64,000 nt of DNA from Vibrio rotiferianus CAIM 577 = LMG 21460 (GCF_002741985.1 NZ_APHW01000111.1:124001-188000), one strand, 5' to 3'; shown: positions 17,532 through 27,348, counted from the first letter of the stretch. Numbers and translations: made by a program. Notes: generated by a model not told the origin, from the letters alone.

Positions 17532-17972
17532 ATGATTACAGAACTAACAAACGTCAATTTAATTAAAGGCAACCTTCAAGCAAATAATAAAAAAGAAGTC
17601 TTTGAAGAGCTAGCACAGATGCTATTCGAAAATAATCGAATCAGCAGCAAAGAGGCTTTTTTAACCGACATCGAAGCACGTGAAGCATTAAGCGTGACTT
17701 CAATGGACGGCATCGCTTACCCACACGCAAAAAGCAAAGCGGTTACAGAGCCTGCAATCGCTGTTGGCGTAAAGCGCGAAGGCATCGAGTATGGCGACGA
17801 AGAGGGAGTCAAACCGACCGTATTCTTCATGATTGCTTCACCAGATAACGGTGCCGACCACCATATTTATGTTCTTCAAGAATTGTTCGGTAAATTTAGC
17901 GAAGAGTTTACTGAAGATATTCATAACGCAAAAGACGAAAACCAAATACTAAATATTTTAATTAATTCATAA
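17532..17972 (+). CDS. PTS system EIIA component, fructose/mannitol family
   Basis: A 146-residue EIIA domain. The phosphorylated histidine is His65 in GIAYPHAKS, within the family block SVTSMDGIAYPHAKSKAV. It accepts phosphate from HPr and passes it to the EIIB domain of the next gene, 11 bp downstream. Being a separate IIA polypeptide before an IICB fusion, it differs from the FruB-type IIA-HPr fusion. Context with two secreted GH92 mannosidases suggests mannose or a manno-oligosaccharide as cargo; fructose remains possible. The start lacks a strong Shine-Dalgarno (GAGTC). Confidence 0.9.
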   Translation: MITELTNVNLIKGNLQANNKKEVFEELAQMLFENNRISSKEAFLTDIEAREALSVTSMDGIAYPHAKSKAVTEPAIAVGVKREGIEYGDEEGVKPTVFFMIASPDNGADHHIYVLQELFGKFSEEFTEDIHNAKDENQILNILINS

Positions 17973-17983
17973 GGCGTGAAATT

Positions 17984-19384
17984 ATGAGTACTATCACAGC
18001 TCAAGCTAGTAATAATAGCGATTTCAAAAAAATCCTAAGTACCATGAAAGGTCACCTTTTATTCGGTACTTCTCACATGCTTCCATTTATCGTTGCGGGT
18101 GGTGTACTACTGGCGCTAGCGGTAATGGCATCAGGTAAAGGTGCGGTTCCTGCGGACGGTTTATTAGCTGATATTTCTAATATCGGTATTAAAGGTCTGG
18201 TGCTGTTCCCAATTATTCTTGGTGGCTTCATCGGTTACTCAATTGCAGACAAACCAGCTCTAGCACCAGCGATGATCTCTTCTGGCATCATGGCTGACAT
18301 GGGCGGCGGCTTCCTTGGTTGTATCGTAGCGGGCTTCATCGCAGGTGGTGTGGTATTCCAACTTAAGAAGATCCCTCTTTCTGCTAACATGACTGCGTTG
18401 GGCGCTTACTTCATCTACCCTCTACTAGGTACGCTTATCTCTGCAGGTATCGTTCTATGGGGTATCGGTGAACCAATCAAGATCTTCATGGCTTCTATGA
18501 ACGAATTCCTAGCTTCTATGGCTGGCGCTTCTAAAGTGGTTCTAGGTACGATTCTTGGTGGTATGACTGCATTCGATATGGGCGGTCCAATCAACAAAGT
18601 AGCAACGCTATTCGCTCAAACTCAAGTTGATACACAGCCATGGCTAATGGGTGGTGTTGGTATCGCAATCTGTACGCCTCCTCTAGGTATGGCACTAGCA
18701 ACATTCCTATTCAAGAAGAAGTTCACTAAGCAAGAGCAAGAAGCAGGTAAAGCAGCAGCAATCATGGGTTCTATCGGTATCTCTGAAGGTGCTATCCCAT
18801 TCGCAGCAAACGACCCTGTACGCGTTCTTCCTTCAATCGTTGCTGGTGGTATCGTTGGCTGTGTGTTCGGCTTCCTAACAGACGTTCTACTACACGCACC
18901 ATGGGGCGGTCTAATCACAGCTCCTGTATCAAGCAACATCCCAATGTACGTTGTGGGTATCGCACTAGGCTCACTAACAACAGCAGTTATCGTTGGCTTC
19001 TGGAAACCAGTAGCTGAAGAAGAAGCAGAAGACGAAATCGCAGAAGCAGCACCTGCACAAGCTCAAGCGGCTCCAGCAGCAGGCGAAGGCGAGTACGACA
19101 TCGTAGCAGTAACATGTTGCCCATCTGGCGTAGCACACACATTCATGGCAGCGAAAGCACTAGAGAAAGCAGGTGCAGCAGCGGGTCTGAAAATCAAAGT
19201 AGAAACTCAAGGTCAAAACGGTATCCAGAACCGCATCACTGACCTAGATGTAGCAAACGCGAAGCTGGTTATTCTAGCTCACGATATCCAAGTAAAAGAC
19301 GCTCACCGCTTTGCAAAAGCAAACGTTGTTGAGTGTTCAACGAAAGAAGCGATGCGTAACGCAGCGACTCTTGTGAAAGCTTAA
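17984..19384 (+). CDS. PTS system EIICB component, fructose family
   Basis: A 466-residue inner-membrane permease. The EIIC domain (residues ~20-340) has about nine hydrophobic segments and the conserved GLVLFPIILGGFIGYSIADKP and GISEGAIPFAANDP substrate-site blocks. An Ala/Glu/Gln-rich linker (~343-365) joins a C-terminal EIIB domain with VTCCPSGVAHTFMAAKALEKA, in which Cys379 is the phosphoryl acceptor. The C-then-B order resembles FrwC/MngA-like permeases rather than FruA (B-B-C). Forms the transporter with the EIIA at 17532. Highly optimised codon use in this gene suggests strong expression when induced. Confidence 0.92.
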   Translation: MSTITAQASNNSDFKKILSTMKGHLLFGTSHMLPFIVAGGVLLALAVMASGKGAVPADGLLADISNIGIKGLVLFPIILGGFIGYSIADKPALAPAMISSGIMADMGGGFLGCIVAGFIAGGVVFQLKKIPLSANMTALGAYFIYPLLGTLISAGIVLWGIGEPIKIFMASMNEFLASMAGASKVVLGTILGGMTAFDMGGPINKVATLFAQTQVDTQPWLMGGVGIAICTPPLGMALATFLFKKKFTKQEQEAGKAAAIMGSIGISEGAIPFAANDPVRVLPSIVAGGIVGCVFGFLTDVLLHAPWGGLITAPVSSNIPMYVVGIALGSLTTAVIVGFWKPVAEEEAEDEIAEAAPAQAQAAPAAGEGEYDIVAVTCCPSGVAHTFMAAKALEKAGAAAGLKIKVETQGQNGIQNRITDLDVANAKLVILAHDIQVKDAHRFAKANVVECSTKEAMRNAATLVKA

Positions 19385-19403
19385 ACCTTAAGCTCCTCCC
19401 CTA

Positions 19404-19434
19404 AGAGCCCTTTCCCCCTAAGGGCTCTATTTCA
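19404..19434 (+). terminator. Hairpin between the PTS genes and the GH92 genes
   Basis: A 9-bp stem AGAGCCCTT/AAGGGCTCT, 7-base loop, then ATTTC. With a broken T tail it is more likely a partial terminator that sets PTS expression above the downstream mannosidases than a full stop. Confidence 0.65.
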
Positions 19435-19505
19435 AGTTTTCAAGTTTTAGCAATACCCGTGATTTTTAATAACCATATAACCCTACATATCACAAGGTCT
19501 TAAAA

Positions 19506-21926
19506 ATGAAATTCAAACCTTCCCTACTCGCTTGCGCAGTTCTCAGTGGTCTAGTCGGTCTAACAGGCTGTAACAGCGACAACGATTCTTCCTCTTCACT
19601 GCCTGGCGATCCAATTGTTGATCTCGCGGTGTTGAAATACGTCGATCCAATGATCGGCACAGCAGCTTCTGGTCATACATTCCCGGGCGCGACGGTACCG
19701 GCAGGTATGGTTCAACTGTCTCCAGATACCTTCATCGGCTCTAACACAGACCACGAATCTGGACTTAACCCTTGGCACTCGGCTTCTGGCTACTGGGATT
19801 CATCCAACTACGAAACTGGCGAAGTAGTTAACACTGACGTTCCGCTGTACGGCTTCTCCCATACTCACCTTTCAGGTACAGGCGCAACGGACTTAGGCGA
19901 CATCTTGGTTCTGCCATACGCAGACATGGCGAACACACAACTGAACTCTTTCGACAAAGCCAATGAAGAAGCAAGTGCAGGCTATTACAAAACCAAGCTA
20001 AACCAAGGTCAAATCGAAGTAGAACTAAGCGCAACCAAACGCGTTGGCTTGCACAAATACACCTTTGCTGATGGCGCAGACCGCAACGTGAAGTTCGATT
20101 TGGGCCATACCCTAATGAACAACAACGGCAAATCTTTGAAGAACAAAGTAGAAGTGGTGGACGAATACACCATTCGCGGTCGTAAAACATCAACAGGCTG
20201 GTTCCAAGGGCAAGATCACCAAGGTCAGGACATCTTCTTCTACGCGAAATTCAACCAGCCAATCGCCAAAGCAATGTTGGGCGAACAAGATCTAGAACCA
20301 ACGCGCGAAATGCGTGATGGTGCGGTTTACTCAGGCGATGATCTGACGGCTTACCTAAACTTCGGCACAGGCGAAGAGTCAATTGAGATCCGCGTGGGTA
20401 TCTCTCCAGTTAACTGGCAAGGCGCACAGAAAAACTTAGAAGCGGAAGCACCAAGTTTCGACCTAGCAAAAGTAAAAGAAGACGCAGAATACGCGTGGGC
20501 TGAGAAGCTAGCAAAAATCAAAGTAGAAGGCGGCACAGACGCAGAGAAAACCAACTTCTACACTGGCATGTACCACATGATGATCGCACCAATCGAGTTC
20601 TACGATGTGGATGGTCAATACGTGGATATGCTTGGCACAGTGCGCACACTGAAAGATGGCGACACACCAAACTACTCGATTTACTCAACGTGGGATACGT
20701 TCCGCGCCGTTCACCCAATGTGGACCATCATCGACCCAGATCAAGCAACGCTATACGTGAAAGACTTGATTCGTAAATCTAACGACGAGTTTGGTTTATT
20801 GCCGAAATGGGAAGGTCACGGTTCAGAAACTGGCACCATGATCGGCTACCCATCGGCAGCGATTCTGGGCGATGCGGTAACAAAAGGCTTGATTGATGCA
20901 GAGCAGGCTTACACGGCGTCGGTGAAATCAGCGCGTTACACACCGCATGAATACCCACAGATTCATGACGACATCCTAAGCTCACTCATGGCAGGTCAGC
21001 TGAATTACCACGAGAAAGAACAGTGTGTTCGTTACCCGAACTGGAACTCAGTGTCGTACTCGTTAGAATTCTCCTTCTACGATTGGACGATCGCAGAAAT
21101 GGCAAAAGCCGCCGGCGATATGGACGCGTATGAAGAGTTCAAAGCTCGTTCTTACAACTCTTTGAAACACTGGGATGCAAAAGCAGGTAACGCAGACGGC
21201 ACAGGCTTCTTCGTACCAACAGAGCTGAAAGAAGGCGACCCATGTGCACTGAAATACGCTTCAACTGACTTCGACCCTTACAAATCTGACGCGTTCTACT
21301 ACACAGAAGGTAACGCGTGGCAGTGGCAATGGGCGTTCATGCAAGACTTAGACAAGCTGACTGAAATCATGGGCGGCACGCAAGGTCTGAACGACAAGCT
21401 GAACAACCTATTTACTGCCGATCCAAATGGCGGCGAAGCGCACCAAGACATGACAGGCTACATCGGTCAGTACATTCACGGTAACGAACCTTCGCACCAC
21501 GTCATCTACTTGTACAACCGTACTGAAGAGTCTTACAAGGCGCAGGAATACCTAGACCAAGTTTACGACCAGTTCTACAAACCGACGCCAGACGGCATCA
21601 TCGGTAACGAAGACGTGGGTCAAATGTCGGCGTGGTACTTGATGTCGGCACTGGGCTTCTACCAAATCTCGCCAACCGATCCAACCTACAGCATCGGTCG
21701 TCCAATCTTCGACAAAGCGACGGTAGACATTGGTTCTGGCACGTTCACGGTAACGGCTGAGAACAACGGTCCAGACAACATGTACATCAAAGAAGTGACC
21801 ATAAACGGTAAGCCTCTGGATGTGTACAACACCTTCCAGCACAGCGAATTCAAAGCAGGCGGCGAACTGCACTTCGTGATGACAGCTGACAAGTCTGAAG
21901 CAATGCAAGCCAACCTAGGCGAATAA
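19506..21926 (+). CDS. GH92 exo-alpha-mannosidase lipoprotein (first copy)
   Basis: An 806-residue lipoprotein (lipobox LTGC, Cys22) of glycoside hydrolase family 92, calcium-dependent inverting alpha-mannosidases that trim alpha-1,2/1,3-linked mannose. Family signatures: VDPMIGTAASGHTFPGATVP near residue 45, YSTWDTFRAVHPMW, the general-acid segment GNEPSHH (~658) and the base segment GNEDVGQMSAW (~699). The residue after the lipid cysteine is Asn, not Asp, so sorting to the outer membrane is expected. It would release mannose from glycoprotein or mannan for the PTS encoded just upstream. ACAAGGTC precedes the ATG. Confidence 0.93.
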   Translation: MKFKPSLLACAVLSGLVGLTGCNSDNDSSSSLPGDPIVDLAVLKYVDPMIGTAASGHTFPGATVPAGMVQLSPDTFIGSNTDHESGLNPWHSASGYWDSSNYETGEVVNTDVPLYGFSHTHLSGTGATDLGDILVLPYADMANTQLNSFDKANEEASAGYYKTKLNQGQIEVELSATKRVGLHKYTFADGADRNVKFDLGHTLMNNNGKSLKNKVEVVDEYTIRGRKTSTGWFQGQDHQGQDIFFYAKFNQPIAKAMLGEQDLEPTREMRDGAVYSGDDLTAYLNFGTGEESIEIRVGISPVNWQGAQKNLEAEAPSFDLAKVKEDAEYAWAEKLAKIKVEGGTDAEKTNFYTGMYHMMIAPIEFYDVDGQYVDMLGTVRTLKDGDTPNYSIYSTWDTFRAVHPMWTIIDPDQATLYVKDLIRKSNDEFGLLPKWEGHGSETGTMIGYPSAAILGDAVTKGLIDAEQAYTASVKSARYTPHEYPQIHDDILSSLMAGQLNYHEKEQCVRYPNWNSVSYSLEFSFYDWTIAEMAKAAGDMDAYEEFKARSYNSLKHWDAKAGNADGTGFFVPTELKEGDPCALKYASTDFDPYKSDAFYYTEGNAWQWQWAFMQDLDKLTEIMGGTQGLNDKLNNLFTADPNGGEAHQDMTGYIGQYIHGNEPSHHVIYLYNRTEESYKAQEYLDQVYDQFYKPTPDGIIGNEDVGQMSAWYLMSALGFYQISPTDPTYSIGRPIFDKATVDIGSGTFTVTAENNGPDNMYIKEVTINGKPLDVYNTFQHSEFKAGGELHFVMTADKSEAMQANLGE

Positions 21927-21934
21927 TGATTTTG

Positions 21935-21956
21935 AGGGGACCTCGTGTCCCCTTTT
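21935..21956 (+). terminator. Intercistronic hairpin between the two GH92 genes
   Basis: Stem AGGGGAC/GTCCCCT with a 5-base loop and T4 tail, ending 17 bases before the second ATG. It could attenuate read-through or protect the upstream message. Confidence 0.65.
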
Positions 21957-21973
21957 CTCGTGGAATAAAAACA

Positions 21974-24682
21974 ATGAAACTAAAAAGAACCCTACTCTCT
22001 ACTGCAGTGTTAACCGCCATGCTTGGTCTTGCTGGTTGTGGCAGCGACTCTGACCCAGAAACTCCGGTTATCTCTACCCCTACTTTGGAATTCGTTGATA
22101 CCTTGATCGGCACTAAAGGTCTTGGCAACGTCAACCCATCTCCAGTCATGCCAGAAGGTATGATTCAACCGTCACCAGATAACTTCGATCCAAACGGTTG
22201 GAATGGCAAAGGCTCACCTGTCGAATACGATCCTGTGCACAGCCTGCTTTCTGGCTTCTCAATGACTCACATTTCCGGCGCAGGTAAAGGTGACCTAAAC
22301 GACTTCGCCTTCTTGCCATACACAGGCTTCAATACTGATGCCGTGACCATGGATAAAAGCTCGGAAGTGGCGGAGGTTGGTTACTACTCGGTTGACCTTG
22401 TAGAAACAGGCGTAAAAGCTGAGCTGTCAGCAACCGACCGCGTGGCGTTCCAACGTTACACTTTCAAGCCGGGTGAAGACCGTAAAGTGCGTATCGACCT
22501 GCAACACGAATTGTTGGAGCAATACGGCAACCACTCTCGCAGCATCTACTACAAACGCGTTAATGACACCACCGTCGTAGGCGCGCGCACCTCAAACGAA
22601 TGGGGTCAATGGCAAACCGTGTTCTTCGCGGCAGAATTCTCTGATCCAATCATTGAAGAGAACCTGTACACCAAGCTGGCTTCTGAAAGCAAACTCACTC
22701 CAACCGACGCTACGGAAGTCGGCTTGGAAGATTACCGCGGCTACGCAGAGCACAAACCAATGCCGGGCGAACCAGAACCTGACCCAGAACGTTTGGCAAA
22801 ACGCGCAAACGATGTCCTGACTCACTTGAACTTTGGTAAGAGCGATGAGCCATTGGTGGTCAAAGTAGCGATTTCTGGCACTGGCGTTGACGGCGCATTG
22901 AAAAACCTAGAAGCAGACACTAACGGCTGGGATTTCGACAATGTCGTACAACAAAACCGCGTGGCTTGGGAAAACATCCTTGGCGAGTTTGAGCTGGAAG
23001 GCGGCAATAAAGCTGACAAGACCATGTTCTACACCTCCCTCTACCGTACGTTTGTTGCTCCATTCCTATACCAAGATGTGGATGGCAAATACCGTGGCAT
23101 GGATGGCAAAGTGCACCAAGCAGAAGATGGCTTAGTGAACTATTCAGTGTACTCAATGTGGGATACCTTCCGCGCTGCACACCCATTGAAAACCATCATC
23201 GATAAAGACCGCGCGATTGAACACGCACGCGATCTATTGAACAAATACCAAACGGGCGGCGTGCTGCCAAAATGGGAACTGCACTCGGATTACACTGGTG
23301 AAATGGTCGGTCATCCTGCGGTCTCGGTTATTGCCGATATCATGGTAAAACACCCAGAAGCCTTTACCGCTGCTGAGTTTGATTTGGCACTGAAAGCCGC
23401 TGACGAAACAGTCAACTTCAACCTTGATAAAACCGAAAGCTGGGTGCCTTACCAAGATGCTTGGAACGGTGACAAACGCTTCACGGTAATGACGCGTCAC
23501 AACGACTACCAAGAAGACATCGGCTTTATTCCAGCTAACACCAAATGGGCGCCGGATTCTGGTGACAAACCGGGTTACGTTGAAGGCTTAAAAGTCGATA
23601 AATACGACGAGCTCGTGAACGAGTCGGTGTCTTACGGTCTTGAGAACGCTTACTACGACTGGTGTATCGCTCAGATCGCTAAACTTGCGGGCAACGACCA
23701 ACAGTACGACCGCTACATGGCACGTTCTGAATCGTTCAAGAACTACTTCGATTACAACCCAGAACAATACGGCAAACTGCAAGACACCAAAGGCAACGCA
23801 TTGGGTGCAACGGGCTTTATGCGTCCGGCTTACATGAACAGCGGCAGCAAGGTTTGGGCAAACAACCTGAAAGCCGAATGTTTGGACGAGAACATGGCGC
23901 TGTCTATCCCAGACGGTATGGACTACAACGCGTGTAAAGACCGCAAAGCACTCAACGAAAGTGACGTGTTCTGGCCTTACCGCGCCGAGCACCGTGGTGA
24001 AGACTTCACCGAAGGCAACACATGGCAATGGACATGGTTTGCACCGCACAACTTGAACGGTCTGGCTAACGTGATGGGTGGCGAGCACATCGACCGCACT
24101 GACTTCTCTCTTCCTGAAAACGTAACCGAAAAAGGCAAAGCGGCATTCCTCGCTAACTTGAATGCGCTGTTTAATGCGGACTCCAACGCCGATACGAGCC
24201 AATCACACGATATGTCGGGCTACATCGGTCAGTTCGTGATGGGTAACGAGCCTGATCACCACGTGCCTTACCTTTACAACTGGACGGCTGAGCCTTGGAA
24301 TACACAAGAAATTGTCGATCAAGCGATGAACGAGTTCTACCACCCAACCCATGAAGGTCTGATTGGTAACGAAGACGTTGGTCAAATGTCGGCGTGGTAC
24401 GTGATGTCTGCATTGGGCTTCTACCAAGTCACACCGGGCGATGCAAGCTACACCATCGGTCGTCCTCTGTTCGACAAAGCCGTGATTCCAGTCGCGGACG
24501 GTAAATTCACCATCACCTCAGAAAACAACAGCCAAGAGAGCATCTACGTGAAGTCGGTGACCATCAACGGCAAACAATTGAGTGACAACTTCAGCTTCGC
24601 GCACAGCGATTTGAAAGATGGTGGTGAACTGCATTTCGTCATGACTTCAGACAAATCTGAAGCGATGAAAGCACCTCAATAA
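21974..24682 (+). CDS. GH92 exo-alpha-mannosidase lipoprotein (second copy)
   Basis: A 902-residue lipoprotein (lipobox LAGC) related to but clearly diverged from the first GH92 protein and about 100 residues longer, with an insert around residues 520-560 and extra sequence near 640-690. It keeps VDTLIGTKGLGNVNPSPVMP, YSMWDTFRAAHPL, the acid segment GNEPDHH (~757) and base segment GNEDVGQMSAW (~797), so it should be active. Two divergent copies suggest different linkage preference, for example alpha-1,2 against alpha-1,3. Start at 21974 is set by the signal peptide; an in-frame ATG 16 codons earlier would place a basic leader before it. Same operon as the first copy. Confidence 0.92.
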   Translation: MKLKRTLLSTAVLTAMLGLAGCGSDSDPETPVISTPTLEFVDTLIGTKGLGNVNPSPVMPEGMIQPSPDNFDPNGWNGKGSPVEYDPVHSLLSGFSMTHISGAGKGDLNDFAFLPYTGFNTDAVTMDKSSEVAEVGYYSVDLVETGVKAELSATDRVAFQRYTFKPGEDRKVRIDLQHELLEQYGNHSRSIYYKRVNDTTVVGARTSNEWGQWQTVFFAAEFSDPIIEENLYTKLASESKLTPTDATEVGLEDYRGYAEHKPMPGEPEPDPERLAKRANDVLTHLNFGKSDEPLVVKVAISGTGVDGALKNLEADTNGWDFDNVVQQNRVAWENILGEFELEGGNKADKTMFYTSLYRTFVAPFLYQDVDGKYRGMDGKVHQAEDGLVNYSVYSMWDTFRAAHPLKTIIDKDRAIEHARDLLNKYQTGGVLPKWELHSDYTGEMVGHPAVSVIADIMVKHPEAFTAAEFDLALKAADETVNFNLDKTESWVPYQDAWNGDKRFTVMTRHNDYQEDIGFIPANTKWAPDSGDKPGYVEGLKVDKYDELVNESVSYGLENAYYDWCIAQIAKLAGNDQQYDRYMARSESFKNYFDYNPEQYGKLQDTKGNALGATGFMRPAYMNSGSKVWANNLKAECLDENMALSIPDGMDYNACKDRKALNESDVFWPYRAEHRGEDFTEGNTWQWTWFAPHNLNGLANVMGGEHIDRTDFSLPENVTEKGKAAFLANLNALFNADSNADTSQSHDMSGYIGQFVMGNEPDHHVPYLYNWTAEPWNTQEIVDQAMNEFYHPTHEGLIGNEDVGQMSAWYVMSALGFYQVTPGDASYTIGRPLFDKAVIPVADGKFTITSENNSQESIYVKSVTINGKQLSDNFSFAHSDLKDGGELHFVMTSDKSEAMKAPQ

Positions 24683-24705
24683 ACCTCTATCACTCTTCCC
24701 TCTTC

Positions 24706-24736
24706 AAAGGTCAGTTCGCGAGAGCTGGCCTTTTTC
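24706..24736 (+). terminator. Terminator of the mannosidase operon
   Basis: Stem AAAGGTCAG/CTGGCCTTT (one G-T pair), loop of 10, then T5; 23 bases after the last stop. Confidence 0.85.
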
Positions 24737-24755
24737 ATACACAAATCAATTGATG

Positions 24756-24903
24756 TTCTGACCAATGCGCCACAGCACGCCACTAGGATCGTGCAAACAG
24801 AACTCTCGCATCTTCCAAGGTTGATCAACCAGTTCCGTCATCTTGGCTCCGAATGACTCCAGATCTACGTTCGAGACGTGTTCATGCCAACTGGCAACAC
24901 CTT
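24756..24903 (-). pseudogene. C-terminal fragment of a VOC-family gene, near-copy of 30141-30288
   Basis: This 148-bp stretch matches the 3' part of the VOC gene at 30134-30496 with roughly ten differences, in the same orientation. It keeps the coding frame to an own stop (reading ...QNIN) but has no N-terminal half; the match ends abruptly at about 24903 where a fragment of an AraC gene begins on the other strand. It marks a recombination junction at one edge of the iron-uptake block. Confidence 0.85.
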
Positions 24904-24914
24904 TCATCGGCTAA

Positions 24915-25202
24915 TACATTACCCGAACGCTCAGGGGTCGCTTTTACCATAAGCTCCACGAGCGATTACAATATGTATTTGAAGCTTGCTGCGACTTATC
25001 ACCAAAACAGTTTTTATTAAACATTCGGCTTAACCAAGTACGCAGAATGCTACAGAACTCTGAATTGGACAAAACCATCTCTGAAATCGCGTTTGCCTTC
25101 GGTTTCTTTCACTTGAGTCAATTTAGCCGTTTATACAAAAACTTATTTGGAGAGTCCCCCAGCGAAACTCGCCAAATATTTAGGGGGAAATACATCGTTT
25201 GA
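24915..25202 (+). pseudogene. C-terminal remnant of an AraC-family regulator
   Basis: The frame from 24915 to the stop at 25200 reads RLQYVFEACCDLSPKQFLLN, then RLNQVRRML and SEIAFAFGFFHLSQFSRLYKN, a complete AraC DNA-binding tail with both helix-turn-helix motifs. There is no start codon or sensor domain; upstream in frame lies a stop at 24912 beside the VOC fragment. The rest of the 24737-25362 gap (626 bp) holds only the VOC fragment, this remnant and about 160 bp without recognised features. Not a copy of the AraC gene at 29086, which has a different tail. Confidence 0.82.
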
Positions 25203-25362
25203 AGTTGGGGGCACTGAAGAGAGCATAGAATTTGCCGCTAAGACACTCCAGCAAAATAAAGCGCGTAAGAGGTTGAATGTCATACTTACGCGCTCGATTC
25301 CATTGGTATGTCTATTTGAGAAGTTTTAGAAAGCTTTCAAGACACAAGCGTAAAACCTGTGA

Positions 25363-27327
25363 TCAGAATTCAAAGTCAACGGTTAGATAGTAAGTACGTC
25401 CCATTTCTGTATCTTCATAATCTAAGTCTGTTTTATCTAGACGTTCATCCGTCAAGTTTGTCACACCAGTCTTGATGGTGAAGTTATCATTAATCGTGTA
25501 CGCCCCACCAAGAGATAAGATAGAGTAATCATCTAGCGTGTTGTCTTGGCCATCCTTTTGCTTGCCCGTGTAGTTCACTGTCGCAAATAGCAGCAGATTT
25601 TCAGTACCTTGCCAGTTTAGATTCACATTCGCCAACCACTCTGGTGTATACGAAATATCCATGCCATTTTCTTTGTTTTTTGAGTCGGTATAGGTAGCAT
25701 TCGAGACCAAAGATAAGCTATCAAAGATATCTAACTCACCTTCTAACTCAACTCCTTTAGTTTCGACTCTATCGATGTTTTCATACTTGATGATGTTTGA
25801 AGTCCCGTTGAAGAAAGGGTCTAAATCGCGATCAATTAGATTCTTAACATCATTGAAGAATATCGTTGCTTGTACGTAGCCACGAGTCGCATAGTAAAGC
25901 GTCGAGAATTCATAAGTTTTCGACGTTTGAGGTTTAAGATCAGGGTTACCGACTAAAGTACATCGCCCACCACAGCTCACTAGCGAAAAATCTTCTGAAG
26001 ACTGGAAAATAGTTGGAGCTTTAAATCCTTCCCCATATCCACCTTTAAAAGTAAAGTTCTCGATACCGTTGTAAACCAAATACGCTCTCGGACTAAAGTT
26101 ATTACCAAACTGGTTGTTGTGCGTTAAACGACCACTAATTGTCGCTATTAAATCATCATTCACTGAGTATTCGTCTTGCACATAAACAGCGCTTTGCGTG
26201 ACGGAGCGGTCACTAGAATAGTCACGTTTGTTCTCTACACTCGTGTAAGAAAATTGACCACCCACTGAGATAAGTTGATTCTCTACGTTTTCTAGAACGA
26301 AACGACCATCGACCGTGTGGTTATCTTGTGTCATTTCCGCTTTTTTAACCAGTGGATGGAAGTTGTCCTCATTTACTTTTGATGTTTCATAGAAATAAGA
26401 AAAATCTGACTGTCCCCAGCTCCAATTACGATTATGGCCCAATGTAGAGGTTAGCTTTTCACGATCATACTGGCTCTTATACACCGCGTTTCTTTGACTA
26501 AAGTAACTGTATTCAACTCTATCATCCAAAGCATATGCGACATCGAAGTAAACCTCATCGTGCTCGGTCGGGAGCCAACTTAAACCACCACGAACAGTTT
26601 TTCTATCTTGCTCAGCTTGGGGCGAGAAATTATCGCCTGCATCATCAGGGAACCACGCATTCTTTTTACTCATATCCAATGAGAGCGTGTAAAACAACGA
26701 ATTGGGAACGAGAGCTCCTCTGGCAAACACATTACCAATCGCGAGTTCACCATCGGCGTCGTTAACCAAAGAGGAGGCATTGTTATCCTGTGGAAGGCTG
26801 TAAGAAAGGCTACCAGAGACCGTAGTCTCTTCTTCCGGTTTCTTTAGAATTACGTTGACCACACCACCAATAGCTTCGCTACCATACAGAGATGACATAG
26901 GGCCTCGAACAACTTCAACTTGTTCAATCGCACTTAAAGGTATGCTTGATAAATCAAAAGAAGCACCGCGAATCACTGTCTCACTTGAACTCGTACGACG
27001 ACCATTGATTAAGAACAGTGTGTAATTGCCATTTGAAGAGTTTTGGTTATGCAAACCACGAATAACAACTTTAGGCTCGCTACCCGTATTTCTTAATATA
27101 TGCACACCAGCGACATTTTCTAACGCAGTCGTAATATCTGTCGCTGGAATTCGGTTCAGTTCCTCTGAGGTAATGACAGAAATAGAAGCGGGAGCATCCT
27201 TGACCGATGTCTCATGCTGAGCTGCGGTGACTACCATCACTTCCATGTCATTATCATTGGCGTGCGTAAGTGATGGCGCTGTGGATAGCGCTAACGCCAC
27301 TGCGAGGCTTAAATTATAACGTCTCAT
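25363..27327 (-). CDS. TonB-dependent outer-membrane siderophore receptor (CirA/IrgA-like)
   Basis: A 654-residue receptor with signal peptide (cleavage after HA near residue 24), TonB box-like MEVMVVTAA (~28-36), plug domain (~40-160: DAPASISVITSEEL, VVIRGLHNQ, VEVVRGPMSSLYGSEAIGGVVNVI) and a 22-strand barrel ending in an aromatic residue (TVDFEF). The plug resembles catecholate-siderophore receptors of the CirA/IrgA group. It lies 21 bp behind the periplasmic esterase gene in one operon, with a Fur box before the pair. Likely cargo: ferric enterobactin-type or linear catechol siderophores, possibly scavenged from others. AGGA lies 7 bases before the ATG. Confidence 0.92.
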   Translation of the reverse strand: MRRYNLSLAVALALSTAPSLTHANDNDMEVMVVTAAQHETSVKDAPASISVITSEELNRIPATDITTALENVAGVHILRNTGSEPKVVIRGLHNQNSSNGNYTLFLINGRRTSSSETVIRGASFDLSSIPLSAIEQVEVVRGPMSSLYGSEAIGGVVNVILKKPEEETTVSGSLSYSLPQDNNASSLVNDADGELAIGNVFARGALVPNSLFYTLSLDMSKKNAWFPDDAGDNFSPQAEQDRKTVRGGLSWLPTEHDEVYFDVAYALDDRVEYSYFSQRNAVYKSQYDREKLTSTLGHNRNWSWGQSDFSYFYETSKVNEDNFHPLVKKAEMTQDNHTVDGRFVLENVENQLISVGGQFSYTSVENKRDYSSDRSVTQSAVYVQDEYSVNDDLIATISGRLTHNNQFGNNFSPRAYLVYNGIENFTFKGGYGEGFKAPTIFQSSEDFSLVSCGGRCTLVGNPDLKPQTSKTYEFSTLYYATRGYVQATIFFNDVKNLIDRDLDPFFNGTSNIIKYENIDRVETKGVELEGELDIFDSLSLVSNATYTDSKNKENGMDISYTPEWLANVNLNWQGTENLLLFATVNYTGKQKDGQDNTLDDYSILSLGGAYTINDNFTIKTGVTNLTDERLDKTDLDYEDTEMGRTYYLTVDFEF

Positions 27328-27348
27328 TATTAGTCCTTTTATAGGTTT

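Noticed and set aside
23588..24202. A 204-codon open frame antisense to the second GH92 gene
   Set aside because: It is a shadow of a highly expressed gene with biased codons; no ribosome binding site and no resemblance to a protein family. Several other antisense frames in 19.5-24.7 kb are of the same kind.
25147..25329. A 60-codon frame after the AraC remnant
   Set aside because: It overlaps the end of the remnant in another frame and begins inside it; no conserved features.
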